Shown here in pieces: positions 1-8,144 of a stretch of 50,941 bases of DNA. How positions within the stretch are numbered: position 1 is the first letter of the stretch; every line of letters starts with the position of its first letter. The stretch is taken from contig JAISTX010000079.1 of the NCBI GenBank assembly GCA_031272365.1, positions 1-50,941 of the forward strand. Direction: 5' to 3'. This DNA is from Eubacteriales Family XIII. Incertae Sedis bacterium (GTDB lineage Bacteria > Bacillota > Clostridia > Peptostreptococcales > Anaerovoracaceae). The position numbers and the translations under genes are program-made. The notes beneath the pieces are model-generated. The model searched no databases. It saw only the letters and a list, made by a program, of their open reading frames with translations, and had not been told where the DNA came from.

Positions 1-37
1 TTTCCCGCAGGAACCCAAGATAAAGGAGGGAACCAAA

Positions 38-1411
38 ATGAGTACGAACAATGCACCGACCAGAATCTATCTGCACGAGAGTGAGCTGCCGACGCAATGG
101 TACAATCTGCGCGCGGACATGAAGGAGCAGCCGGATCCGATGCTGCTGCCGGACGGCACCCCCGCGCAGGAGGAGCATCTGTACCCGGTGTTTTGCAAGA
201 AGCTCGCGCAGCAGGAGATGGACGGGCAGACGCGCTTCTTCGACATCCCCGGCGAGGTGCTCGACATCTACAAGGTCTACCGGCCGGCGCCGCTGTGCCG
301 CGCGTACGACCTCGAGCGGACGCTGGACACCCCGGCAAAGATCTACTACAAATTTGAGGGAAACAACACGAGCGGCAGCCACAAGCTCAACTCGGCGGTC
401 GCGCAGGCCTTCTACGCGAAGGACGAGGGGCTGAAGGGCATCACGACGGAGACGGGGGCCGGCCAGTGGGGCACGGCGCTCGCGGAGGCGGCAAGGTATT
501 TCGGGCTCGATCTCATCGTCTACATGGTCAAGGTCAGCTATGAGCAGAAGCCGTTCCGCCGCGCCGTCATGGAGACGTTCGACGCGAAGGTGTTTGCGAG
601 CCCGTCCGACACGACGAACGCGGGGCGCGCGATCCTCGCGGCCGACCCGAAAGACAGCGGCTCGCTCGGCTGCGCCATCTCCGAGGCCATCGAGGTCGCG
701 GTGACGAACGAGGGCTACCGCTACGTGCTCGGCAGCGTGCTGAACCAGGTGCTGCTGCACCAGTCGGTCATCGGGCTGGAGACGGAGCTGGCGATGCAGA
801 AGCTCGGCGAGTACCCGGACGTGGTCATCGGCTGCGCGGGCGGCGGGTCGAACCTCGGCGGCCTCGCGGCGCCCTTCCTGCGCGACAAGATCACGGGCAA
901 GGCGAAGGACATCCGCATCGTCGCGGTCGAGCCGGCCTCGTGCCCGAGCTTCACGCGCGGCAAATACGCCTACGACTTCTGCGACACGGGCAAGACGACG
1001 CCGCTCGCGAAGATGTACACGCTCGGCAGCGGCTTCAAGCCCTCGGCCAACCACGCGGGCGGCCTGAGGTACCACGGCATGAGCCCGATCCTCTCGAAGC
1101 TGTACCATGACGGCTATATGGAGGCGGTCAGCTACGAGCAGACGAAGGTCTTCGAGGCGGCGAAGCTGTTCGCGCAGCGCGAGACGATCCTGCCCGCGCC
1201 GGAGAGCGCGCACGCGATCCGCTGTGCCATCGACGAGGCACTGAAATGCAAGGAGACGGGCGAGGCGAAGACGATCCTGTTCGGGCTGACGGGCACGGGC
1301 TATTTCGACCTCGTGGCGTACGACCAGTTCAACAACGGCACGATGACGGACTACATCCCGACGGACGAGGATCTCGAGAAATCGCTCGAGGGCCTGCCGC
1401 AGGTCGGGTAG
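38..1411 (+). CDS. TrpB2-type PLP-dependent tryptophan synthase beta-like protein
   Basis: This 457-residue protein belongs to the TrpB family of PLP-dependent beta-replacement enzymes, which make L-tryptophan from indole and serine. The PLP lysine lies in GSHKLNS (Lys116) and the phosphate-binding glycine loop GCAGGGSN at about 265-272. The length and the N-terminal extension of about 90 residues before the fold-II core fit the TrpB2 class rather than TrpB1 (about 400 residues). A strong Shine-Dalgarno (AAAGGAGGG) sits 7 bases before the ATG. No trpA or other trp gene is adjacent, so it may act as a stand-alone indole-salvage enzyme. That role is inferred from known TrpB2 biology. Confidence 0.9.
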   Translation: MSTNNAPTRIYLHESELPTQWYNLRADMKEQPDPMLLPDGTPAQEEHLYPVFCKKLAQQEMDGQTRFFDIPGEVLDIYKVYRPAPLCRAYDLERTLDTPAKIYYKFEGNNTSGSHKLNSAVAQAFYAKDEGLKGITTETGAGQWGTALAEAARYFGLDLIVYMVKVSYEQKPFRRAVMETFDAKVFASPSDTTNAGRAILAADPKDSGSLGCAISEAIEVAVTNEGYRYVLGSVLNQVLLHQSVIGLETELAMQKLGEYPDVVIGCAGGGSNLGGLAAPFLRDKITGKAKDIRIVAVEPASCPSFTRGKYAYDFCDTGKTTPLAKMYTLGSGFKPSANHAGGLRYHGMSPILSKLYHDGYMEAVSYEQTKVFEAAKLFAQRETILPAPESAHAIRCAIDEALKCKETGEAKTILFGLTGTGYFDLVAYDQFNNGTMTDYIPTDEDLEKSLEGLPQVG

Positions 1412-1474
1412 CCGGGCAGCCGGATATAGGACAAGTTTTTACCTTTACAGTGCGGCGGTGGTGCTAGTAACATA

Positions 1475-2014
1475 ATGTGCATGAACACTACTGCCGCACG
1501 CAAAACCTTGATCAGCTTCATCCTCGCCGCGTTCTTCATCGCGATGAGCTATGTGCTCGCGAACATAAGCTTCTTCGGCACGTCGATCGCGCTCGATTCG
1601 CTGCCGGCGTTCCTCGCGGCGCTGATCCTCGGCGTCCGCTACGGCGCCGCGGTCGGCGCGCTCGGGCATATGTTCACGGCGCTGCTGCACGGCTTCCCGT
1701 ACACGCTGCCCGTCCATCTGCTGACCGCGCTGATGATGGCGGTCTGCATGCTGGCCTTCGGGTTCGTATACGGCAAGCTCGCATCGCGCAGCGTGACCCT
1801 CGCCTGCATCGTTTCCGGCGCTGTCGCCGTGCTGATCAACGGCCCCGTGGCCGTCCTCGTCCTGTCGCCGCTGCTCCTCCCGATGATGGGCGGCTGGCCT
1901 GCGCTGCTCGCCTTCATGGGCATCCTGAGTGTCGCGGCCGCAGTGAACGTCGCGCCCGTGCTCGCCGTCTACGGAATCCTCGACAAGCACATCGATTTCA
2001 GCCGCTACATCTGA
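1475..2014 (+). CDS. ECF transporter S component, possibly for a cobalamin precursor (CblT-like)
   Basis: This 179-residue, very hydrophobic protein has about five or six membrane segments. Short polar loops and the sequence IALDSLPAFLAALILG followed by GHMFTALLHGFP are typical of ECF-type substrate-binding S components. It carries no ATPase, so it would rely on the EcfA1-EcfA2-EcfT module at 26.3-28.8 kb. The motif pattern and the nearby corrinoid genes suggest an alpha-ribazole transporter of the CblT type, but this is inference and the substrate is not proven. The Shine-Dalgarno is weak. The ATG at 1475 and another two codons later are both possible starts. Confidence 0.75.
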   Translation: MCMNTTAARKTLISFILAAFFIAMSYVLANISFFGTSIALDSLPAFLAALILGVRYGAAVGALGHMFTALLHGFPYTLPVHLLTALMMAVCMLAFGFVYGKLASRSVTLACIVSGAVAVLINGPVAVLVLSPLLLPMMGGWPALLAFMGILSVAAAVNVAPVLAVYGILDKHIDFSRYI

Positions 2015-2107
2015 CCTTATTATTCCATCCTAAAAAATAATATTTGACCTTCGTGCTACGCGAAGCCTTACTTTACGATTTGAAATCGAAAAAGGAGGTT
2101 TTCAGTT

Positions 2108-2746
2108 ATGAAGATTGCTATTGTTGGAGCGAACGGGAGAATGGGAAAATTGCTGGTCAAGGAGGCGCTGGACCGGGGGCACAGCGTGCTCGCGGTCGTG
2201 CGCGGCGGGGCTGCGTCGGTCGACCGGCGCGCGCGGGTGCTCGAGAAGGATCTGTTCCGGCTCACCTACCGCGACGTGAAGGGCTGGGAGGTGGTCATCG
2301 ACGCGTTCGGCAAATGGGAGGAAGACCGGCTACGGGAGCACGTCACGTCGCTCCGCCACCTGGCGAATATACTTGCCGGGCGGCCGGAGCGGCTGCTCGT
2401 CGTGGGCAGCGCGGGCAGCCTGTACGTGGACGCCGCGCACCGGACGCGGCTGCTCGACTCGCCGCTGATGCCGCCCGAGTACGTCCCCCTGTCGACGGCG
2501 ATGACCGCCGCCTTCGACGAGCTGCGCAAGCGGAAGGACGTGCGCTGGACCTATATGAGCCCGCCTGGGCTGTTCAACGCGGAGGGGGCCCGGACGGGGC
2601 GCTACCGCGCCGGCCTGGACGAGCTGCTCGTGAACGAAAAAGGCGAGAGCGCGATCTCTTACGCGGACGCCGCCATCGCGCTCGTGGACGAGGCGGAGCG
2701 CCGGGAGCATGTCCGGATGCGGTTCACAATCGCGGATGCGGAATGA
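2108..2746 (+). CDS. NAD(P)-binding Rossmann-fold protein, NmrA/SDR-like
   Basis: This 212-residue protein starts with a dinucleotide-binding motif (GANGRMG, residues 7-13) after a short beta strand, which marks an atypical SDR/NmrA-like NAD(P)-binding domain. A second conserved-looking element, LLVVGSAGSLY, lies at about residues 95-105 where this family has its substrate-side strand. The substrate cannot be told from sequence. A good Shine-Dalgarno (AAAGGAGG) precedes the ATG. The 93-bp gap upstream is AT-rich with two small inverted repeats and a possible TTGACC -35, so the gene may have its own promoter. It is convergent with cbiB. Confidence 0.75.
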   Translation: MKIAIVGANGRMGKLLVKEALDRGHSVLAVVRGGAASVDRRARVLEKDLFRLTYRDVKGWEVVIDAFGKWEEDRLREHVTSLRHLANILAGRPERLLVVGSAGSLYVDAAHRTRLLDSPLMPPEYVPLSTAMTAAFDELRKRKDVRWTYMSPPGLFNAEGARTGRYRAGLDELLVNEKGESAISYADAAIALVDEAERREHVRMRFTIADAE

Positions 2747-2779
2747 GTGACGCGGGCCGGCGCAGGCAACCCGCGCAGT

Positions 2780-3805
2780 CTACACCAGCAGCAGGATCAG
2801 GAACCAGACGAGGGCGCTGATGGCGATGGCGAAGGGGAGCACGAGCAGCTCCGTCGCGAGCAGAAGGCGCGCCGCCTTGCGGATGTCCTCCGCTTCCGGC
2901 GGGCGCCCCCCCGCGTTGATGTAGGGGCGCTCGTGCCAGACGCCGGCGTAGGTCGCGCCGCCGCCGAGGCGGACGCCGAGCGCGCCGGCGCAGGCGGACT
3001 CGCTCTGGGCGCTGTTCGGGCTCTCGTGCTTGCGGCGGTCGCGCGACCAGACGACCTGGGCCCCGTGGATGTCGTAGCGCAGGATGCCGGCCGCAAGGAC
3101 CATGAAGAAAGCCGTGAGGCGCGCCGGCACAAAGTTCGCCGCGTCGTCGAGCTTCGCGGCCGCGCGCCCGAAGTTCAGGTAGCGCGGGCTCGTGTAGCCG
3201 ACCATCGAATCCATCGTGTTGATCGCTTTGTAGATGACGCCCCCGAGCGGGCCGCCGACGGCCATGAAGAGCAGGGGCGCGACGACGCCATCCGAGGTGT
3301 TCTCCGCGACGGTCTCGATGGTCGCGCGCGCGATGCCCTCCTCGTCCAGGTTGTGCGTGTCCCTGCCGACGATGCGCCCGACCGTGCGCCGCGCGGCGGG
3401 GATGGACCCCTCCTCGAGCAGGGTGCGGATGCTGTCGGCCTCCTGCGCGAGCGAGCGCGCCGAGAGCATGAACCAGTTCGTGACGGAGAAGGCGGCGAAC
3501 CCCAGCAGCGGGTGGACGAGGAAGAGGCCGACGCAGGCCGCCACGCAGATCAGGCCCGACGTGAGGATCACGATGAACACGAGCCTCCGTCCGGCGGCCC
3601 GCAGCTCGCGCGCGACCTTTTTCGGCGGGCGTTTCTTCACCTTGATCCCGCTGCGCAGCGCGCGCTCCTCGTAGGCGATCAGAGCGCCGATCCACCGCAC
3701 CGGGTGCGGCAGCCACGCGGGGTCGCCGAGCAGGAGGTCGAGGAGGGCGCCCACGAGCACGGAGATCGGCACCAGTATTTCAAACAGTATCCAGTCGATG
3801 ATCAT
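2780..3805 (-). CDS. cbiB: Adenosylcobinamide-phosphate synthase CbiB/CobD
   Basis: This integral membrane protein (341 residues from the ATG at 3805) joins the aminopropanol side chain to adenosylcobyric acid in cobalamin assembly. The N-terminal GDPAWLPHPVRWIG block, the later RNLDEEG-like and ATIETVAENTSDGVVAP blocks and the RDRRKHESPNSAQSESA motif are characteristic of CbiB. Several membrane helices are visible. A longer reading frame exists upstream, but the ATG at 3805 overlaps the stop of the HAD gene by 4 bases (ATGA), which indicates translational coupling. It lies back-to-back with the btu/cob genes, so the locus as a whole serves corrinoid assembly. Confidence 0.93.
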   Translation of the reverse strand: MIIDWILFEILVPISVLVGALLDLLLGDPAWLPHPVRWIGALIAYEERALRSGIKVKKRPPKKVARELRAAGRRLVFIVILTSGLICVAACVGLFLVHPLLGFAAFSVTNWFMLSARSLAQEADSIRTLLEEGSIPAARRTVGRIVGRDTHNLDEEGIARATIETVAENTSDGVVAPLLFMAVGGPLGGVIYKAINTMDSMVGYTSPRYLNFGRAAAKLDDAANFVPARLTAFFMVLAAGILRYDIHGAQVVWSRDRRKHESPNSAQSESACAGALGVRLGGGATYAGVWHERPYINAGGRPPEAEDIRKAARLLLATELLVLPFAIAISALVWFLILLLV

Positions 3806-4599
3806 GACGCAAACACCCGGATCGCCTCCGCGATGCCGGGCTCGCCGCGCTCGCCCGTGCACACGTAGTCCGCCTCCGCCTTCAGCGCGGGGTCGGCGCT
3901 CTTCACGGCCACGCCGACGCCGGCGAAGCGCAGCATGCTGATGTCGATGTCGCTGTCGCCGATCGCCATGATGCGCCCGGCCGGGACGCCGAGCTGCCCC
4001 GCGACAAAGGCGAGCGCCCTGCCCTTGTTGGCCGCGCCGTCGATGATTTCCAGGAAGAACGGCGCGGAGGACCCGAAGGCCAGGCCCGGGTAGCGCGCCT
4101 CCAGCTCGGAGCGGATGCGCAGGATCTCGTCCGGCTCCGCCACGAGCAGCAGCTTCGCGGCGCGCAGCTCTTTCGCCAGCAGGTCCGGGTCGGCCGCCCC
4201 CGCATAGCCGAGCTGCGCCTCGTACTGCGCCGTGTATTCGTTCGGCTCAAGGTAGTAGAACCGGTCGTCCAGGTAGGCGTGGAAGTGGATGCCGCGCCGC
4301 GCCGCGCCGGTGAGGATCTCCCGTGTGACCGCCGGGTCGATATGGGTCGCGAAAACGATCTGGCCGCCCGCGTCCGCGACGTGCGCCCCGACGCTCGCGA
4401 TCGTGTAGCCGCGGATGCCCAGCTCCCTGTTGTAGAGCGCCGCCCCGTCGTAGCCCCTGCCGGACGCCAGCACGACATGGATGCCGCGCGCCTGCGCCTC
4501 CGCGATGGCCGCCCGGTCCGCCTCCGCTATCGTGCTGCCGTTGCTGTGGTCGACGAGCGTGCCGTCTATGTCGATTGCGATCAATTCAATCCGGTCCAT
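3802..4599 (-). CDS. Cof-type HAD-IIB family phosphatase
   Basis: This 265-residue protein has the HAD motif I DIDGTLVDHSN near the N-terminus and a C-terminal motif with GRALAFVAGQLGVP, then AIGDSDIDISML (motif IV acidic residues). This is the arrangement of Cof-type HAD-IIB sugar or small-phosphate phosphatases. The start at 4599 has AGGAG very close by, and an in-frame ATG at 4617 with AAGG spaced 8 bases is an alternative. Its stop overlaps the cbiB start by 4 bases, which suggests a role linked to cobamide metabolism, but no substrate is evident. Its promoter region overlaps the divergent promoter of the btu operon. Confidence 0.85.
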   Translation of the reverse strand: MDRIELIAIDIDGTLVDHSNGSTIAEADRAAIAEAQARGIHVVLASGRGYDGAALYNRELGIRGYTIASVGAHVADAGGQIVFATHIDPAVTREILTGAARRGIHFHAYLDDRFYYLEPNEYTAQYEAQLGYAGAADPDLLAKELRAAKLLLVAEPDEILRIRSELEARYPGLAFGSSAPFFLEIIDGAANKGRALAFVAGQLGVPAGRIMAIGDSDIDISMLRFAGVGVAVKSADPALKAEADYVCTGERGEPGIAEAIRVFAS

Positions 4600-4618
4600 G
4601 CTCCTATTATAAACCATA

Positions 4619-4648
4619 TTGACAACCTTGCCCCGGATGCAATATGAT
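4619..4648 (+). promoter_or_regulatory. Sigma-A promoter of the cobalamin riboswitch/btu operon
   Basis: TTGACA at 4619-4624 and TATGAT at 4643-4648 are separated by 18 bases, close to the sigma-A consensus. The expected start is near 4655, just before the riboswitch leader. It faces the HAD gene on the other strand. Confidence 0.7.
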
Positions 4649-4679
4649 TCCCACATAGGGAATGCGGGAAAACCGCGTT

Positions 4680-4805
4680 TCCCACCAATAAGGATGGCTG
4701 TTTCAAGGGAAGCGGGTGCGAGGCCCGCGCTATACCAGTAACCGTGAAGCGGAAGAAATAGCAAAGCCGGGATACCTGGGCGGCCATCTCATCACGAGGG
4801 CTCTT
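4680..4805 (+). promoter_or_regulatory. Cobalamin riboswitch
   Basis: The leader contains the conserved core AAGGGAAGCGGGTGCGAGGC, then CCAGTAACCG and the B12 box AAAGCCGGGATACCTGGGC. The segment GATGGC (4693-4698) pairs exactly with GCCATC (4783-4788) to close the aptamer. Cobalamin riboswitches repress corrinoid uptake genes when the ligand is plentiful, which fits btuF immediately downstream. A 7-base segment GGGCTCT (4798-4804) is complementary to AGAGCCC (4873-4879), next to the btuF Shine-Dalgarno, so control may act on translation. A 5' hairpin with arms GGGAA/TTCCC at about 4660-4685 precedes the core. Confidence 0.88.
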
Positions 4806-4883
4806 CTGGGTTATGAGAGTTTCCGGTACCGTTCCGAAATCCATTCCCGCAAGGCGCCCGCCAAAGGGAAGGAGAGCCCCTAC

Positions 4884-5768
4884 ATGATCAGAAATAACAA
4901 CAAACGGGCCGCGGCGCTTGCCGTCGTTTTGCTGCTTGCCATGGCGCTGCTCGCGGGCTGCGGCAGCGGCGGCATTTCATCGGGCAAGGCGGAGGGGACG
5001 ACAGTGGTCGCGCTGACCGCGTCCTCGGCGGAGATCCTGTATGCGCTCGGCGGCGGGGACATGCTCGTGGGCCGCGGCGAATACTGCGACTGGCCGCCGG
5101 AAATCGCAGAGGTGCCGACGGTGAGCTCCGGCGACGAAACGAACGTCGAGCAGATCATCGCGCTGAAGCCGGACCTCGTCCTCATGGCGACGATGGCGCA
5201 GTCGCCCGAGCAGGCGGCGCAGCTGGAGGAGGCGGGCATCGAGGTCTACACGTCCGACGCGAGCACCATCGAGGAGACGTATGTCACGATTGAGGAGATC
5301 GGCGCGCTCATCGGCAAAGAGGCCGAGGCGGCGGATGTTATTGCATCCATGCAGGAGACGTTCGAGACGGTGGCCGCGGACAAGGTGGACGGCGGCACGA
5401 TCTATTTCGAGGTGTCGCCGCTCGAGTACGGCCTGTGGACGGTGGGCGAGGGGACGTTCATGGACGAAGCGGCGGGGCTGGTCGGCCTCACGAACATCTT
5501 CGCGGACTTGGAGGGCTACGCAGAGGTGTCCGAGGAGCAGGTCATCGAGCGCAACCCCGACTATATCCTCACGATCACGATGTACTACGGCGAGGGCGCG
5601 AAGCCCGTCGACGAGCTGCTGGCGCGCAGCGGCTGGGAGAACGTGACGGCCATCCAAAATGGCGCGATCCTCGAGCTGCCGAACAACGAGCTCTCGCGCC
5701 CGGGGCCGCGGCTGGCGGAAGGCGTGCAGGCGCTGTCGGATTTCGTTCATGGAATTGAGAATGGTTGA
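4884..5768 (+). CDS. btuF: Corrinoid ABC transporter substrate-binding lipoprotein (BtuF-like)
   Basis: This 294-residue lipoprotein has a basic N-terminus, a hydrophobic stretch and a lipobox LLAGC with Cys26 as the lipidated residue. The mature part matches the TroA/BtuF periplasmic-binding fold: VVALTASSAEILYALGGGD, then VSSGDETNVEQIIALKPDLV and a C-terminal NNELSRPGPRLAEG block. Siderophore-binding relatives look similar, but the cobalamin riboswitch upstream and the cob genes downstream favour a corrinoid. The in-frame extension upstream runs through the riboswitch and is not coding. The start at 4884 has AAGGAG 9 bases before it. Confidence 0.88.
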   Translation: MIRNNNKRAAALAVVLLLAMALLAGCGSGGISSGKAEGTTVVALTASSAEILYALGGGDMLVGRGEYCDWPPEIAEVPTVSSGDETNVEQIIALKPDLVLMATMAQSPEQAAQLEEAGIEVYTSDASTIEETYVTIEEIGALIGKEAEAADVIASMQETFETVAADKVDGGTIYFEVSPLEYGLWTVGEGTFMDEAAGLVGLTNIFADLEGYAEVSEEQVIERNPDYILTITMYYGEGAKPVDELLARSGWENVTAIQNGAILELPNNELSRPGPRLAEGVQALSDFVHGIENG

Positions 5769-6792
5769 AAGAGGGCGGTACCGGCCGGTTGTCTGGGTGC
5801 TCTTTGTCGTTGCCACTTTGGCGGCGGTCGTGGTTTGCCTGTCGCTTGGGAGCGTGCGCGTGCCGCTGCCGGACGCGGCGCGGGAGGTCGGGCGCTTCTT
5901 GACGGGGCGGCCCGCGTTCGACAAGACGGTCTGGTCGATCGTCGTGACCGTGCGCTTCCCGCGCGTCCTGGTCGCGGGGCTCATGGGCGCGTCGCTGTCC
6001 GTCAGCGGCTGCGCGATGCAGGGGCTGCTGAAAAACCCGCTGGCCGACGGCACGACGCTGGGCATATCGTCGGGCGCGGGGCTCGGCGCGGTCATCGCGA
6101 TCGCGTTCGGCATCCAGATCCCGGCCCTCCCGTTTGCGGGGACGACGATCATGGCGGCGGCGTTCTCGTTCCTGTCGCTGCTCGTCATCCTGACGCTCGC
6201 CTACCAGATCGACCGGTCGCTCTCCTCGAACACGATCATCCTGCTCGGCATCATCTTCTCGATGTTCATCGCGAGCCTGAGCTCGATCATCATCACGTTC
6301 GCGGGCGAGAAGGCGGGCACGATCCTGTTTTGGACGATGGGCTCGCTCGCGAGCACGACGTTTGCCAACGCCGCGCTGCTGTTTTTTTCGCTGCTCGTGT
6401 TCGGCGGGATCCTCCTGTCCATGCGGCGCGAGCTGAACGCCTTCGCGATCGGCGAGGAGAACGCGCTCCACGTCGGGGTCGACGTGAAGCGGACGAAGCT
6501 CCTCGTGCTCATCAGCGTGTCCGCGCTGACGGGCATCTGCGTGTCCGTCGGCGGCACGATCGGTTTCGTCGGCCTCGTGACGCCGCATATGGTGCGGTAC
6601 CTTGTCGGGCCCAACCACCTGCGGCTCATGCCCGCCGTCTTGTTCGGGGGCGCGATCTTCCTCATGCTCAGCGACCTTGCGGCGCGCACGCTGTTCTCGC
6701 CGCGCGAGCTGCCGATCGGCGTCGTCACGTCTCTCATCGGCGCGGTCATCTTCGTCAATATTATTGTAGCGGCCATGAGGAAGGTGAAATGA
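5761..6792 (+). CDS. btuC: Corrinoid ABC transporter permease (FecCD/BtuC family)
   Basis: This 343-residue membrane protein belongs to the FecCD/BtuC permeases. Visible hallmarks are RFPRVLVAGLMGASLSVSGCAMQGLLKNPLADG near residue 65-95, GISSGAGLGAV, and GTIGFVGLVTPHMVRYLVG before the C-terminal helices, the last region being where the ATPase docks. About nine or ten membrane segments are evident. It overlaps btuF by 8 bases and btuD by 4. An ATG at 5749 in the same frame is an alternative start. It presumably forms the channel for BtuF-delivered corrinoids. Confidence 0.88.
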   Translation: MVERGRYRPVVWVLFVVATLAAVVVCLSLGSVRVPLPDAAREVGRFLTGRPAFDKTVWSIVVTVRFPRVLVAGLMGASLSVSGCAMQGLLKNPLADGTTLGISSGAGLGAVIAIAFGIQIPALPFAGTTIMAAAFSFLSLLVILTLAYQIDRSLSSNTIILLGIIFSMFIASLSSIIITFAGEKAGTILFWTMGSLASTTFANAALLFFSLLVFGGILLSMRRELNAFAIGEENALHVGVDVKRTKLLVLISVSALTGICVSVGGTIGFVGLVTPHMVRYLVGPNHLRLMPAVLFGGAIFLMLSDLAARTLFSPRELPIGVVTSLIGAVIFVNIIVAAMRKVK

Positions 6793-7589
6793 GCGGGATG
6801 CTGGACATCAGCGGCGTGACCGTGCGGTACGGCGACCTTGTGCTCGTGGACGACGTGCGCTTTTCGGTGGAGGAGGGCGAGTGGCTCATGATCTGCGGGC
6901 CGAACGGCGCGGGCAAGAGCACGCTCGTGAGCGCCATCGCGCAAAGCGCCCCGTATACGGGCGAGGTGCTGTTCGAGGGCGAGCCCCTGCGGCAGATGCG
7001 GCCGCGGCAGATCGCGCGGCGCATCGGCGTGCTGGCCCAGAGCAACGTGGCCCTCTACGCCTTCACCGTGGGGGAAGTGGTGCGCCTCGGGCGCTATGCC
7101 CACCGCGCGGGCTTTTTCGGGGGGCGCGGCGGCCGCCGGGGGGATCCGGAGCCGGGCGGCCCGGGCTATGACGACGAGGCGGTCGTGCGGGAGGCGATCG
7201 AGCGCACCGGCCTTGTGCCCTGCGAGCGCCAGTCGATCCTGACGCTGTCGGGCGGCGAGCTGCAGCGCACCTTCCTCGCGCAGGTCTTCGCGCAGGATCC
7301 GCGGGTGCTGATCCTCGACGAGCCGACGAACCACCTCGACCTGCCGCACCAGAAGCAGACGTTCGAGCTCATCTCCGAGTGGCTCCGGCAGCCCGGGAAG
7401 GCCGTCGTCTCCGTCACGCACGACCTGAACCTCGTGAAGGCCTACGGCTCGCGCGTGCTGCTCATGAACCGCGCGCACATCGTGGCCGGCGGCGCGCCGG
7501 ACGAGGCGCTGTCGCCGGAAAATCTCCAGTCGGTCTACGGCATGGATGTCCATGCTTGGATGCAAAAACTGTTGTCTCATTGGTCATAA
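6789..7589 (+). CDS. btuD: Corrinoid ABC transporter ATP-binding protein (BtuD/FecE family)
   Basis: This 266-residue ATPase has Walker A GPNGAGKST (37-45), a Q-loop at LAQSN, the signature LSGGELQRTFLAQ and Walker B VLILDEPTNHLDLP with the H-loop VTHDLN. It energises the BtuC permease. Between the Q-loop and the signature it has a Gly/Arg/Pro-rich insertion (about residues 113-130, GGRGGRRGDPEPGG) that is not usual in this family and probably forms a disordered loop. The ATG overlaps the btuC stop by 4 bases, so BtuC and BtuD are translationally coupled. Confidence 0.88.
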   Translation: MSGMLDISGVTVRYGDLVLVDDVRFSVEEGEWLMICGPNGAGKSTLVSAIAQSAPYTGEVLFEGEPLRQMRPRQIARRIGVLAQSNVALYAFTVGEVVRLGRYAHRAGFFGGRGGRRGDPEPGGPGYDDEAVVREAIERTGLVPCERQSILTLSGGELQRTFLAQVFAQDPRVLILDEPTNHLDLPHQKQTFELISEWLRQPGKAVVSVTHDLNLVKAYGSRVLLMNRAHIVAGGAPDEALSPENLQSVYGMDVHAWMQKLLSHWS

Positions 7590-7613
7590 AGGAGGTCGTG
7601 GTAGAATAACATC

Positions 7614-8144
7614 ATGAAAATACTATTGACAGGCGGAAGCGCCAACGGGAAAAGTACTTACGCGGAGCAGCTCGCGACGTCCTTCGCGCCGCCGCTCTAC
7701 TACCTCGCGACGATGCGGCCTTACGGGGAGGAGTCGGCCGCGCGGATCGAGCGCCACAAGGGGATGCGCGCCGAGAAGGGCTTCGAGACCGTCGAGTGCG
7801 ATACGGGCATCGGCTCGTTCAAGCCGAAGAAGGCCGCGACCGTGCTGCTCGAATGCCTGTGCAACCTGACGGCGAACGAGATGTTCGACGACGAGGGCAA
7901 GGCCGACGAGGCGGCGGAGGGGCGCATCCTCGAAGGCATCGGCGCGCTGGAGGCCCGGTGCGCAAACCTCATCGTCGTCACAAACGACGTCGGCGGCGGC
8001 GTGAACGAACAATACAATGAAGGCACGCGCCTTTACGTGGAGACGCTCGGCCGGCTCAACGCTGCGCTCGCCGCCCGGTTCGACGTGGTGTGCGAGCTCG
8101 TATGCGGCATCCCGCTCGTGCTGAAGGGGAAGGGGCTGCTGTGA
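7614..8144 (+). CDS. cobU: Adenosylcobinamide kinase / adenosylcobinamide-phosphate guanylyltransferase
   Basis: This 176-residue protein fits CobU, which phosphorylates adenosylcobinamide and transfers GMP to make adenosylcobinamide-GDP. The P-loop is GGSANGKST (7-15) and ARIERHKGMR (His48) aligns by position with the histidine guanylylated in CobU. The C-terminal part has VTNDVGGGVNEQYNEGTR and GIPLVLKG. The canonical GGARSGKS is altered to GGSANGKS. A Shine-Dalgarno GGAGG lies 18 bases upstream, unusually far, but an in-frame stop at 7602 rules out a start nearer to it. The cobS start overlaps its stop. Confidence 0.85.
   Translation: MKILLTGGSANGKSTYAEQLATSFAPPLYYLATMRPYGEESAARIERHKGMRAEKGFETVECDTGIGSFKPKKAATVLLECLCNLTANEMFDDEGKADEAAEGRILEGIGALEARCANLIVVTNDVGGGVNEQYNEGTRLYVETLGRLNAALAARFDVVCELVCGIPLVLKGKGLL

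Noticed and set aside
4716-4883. N-terminal extension of btuF into the leader
   Set aside because: This part is the cobalamin riboswitch; the signal peptide and Shine-Dalgarno fix the start at 4884.
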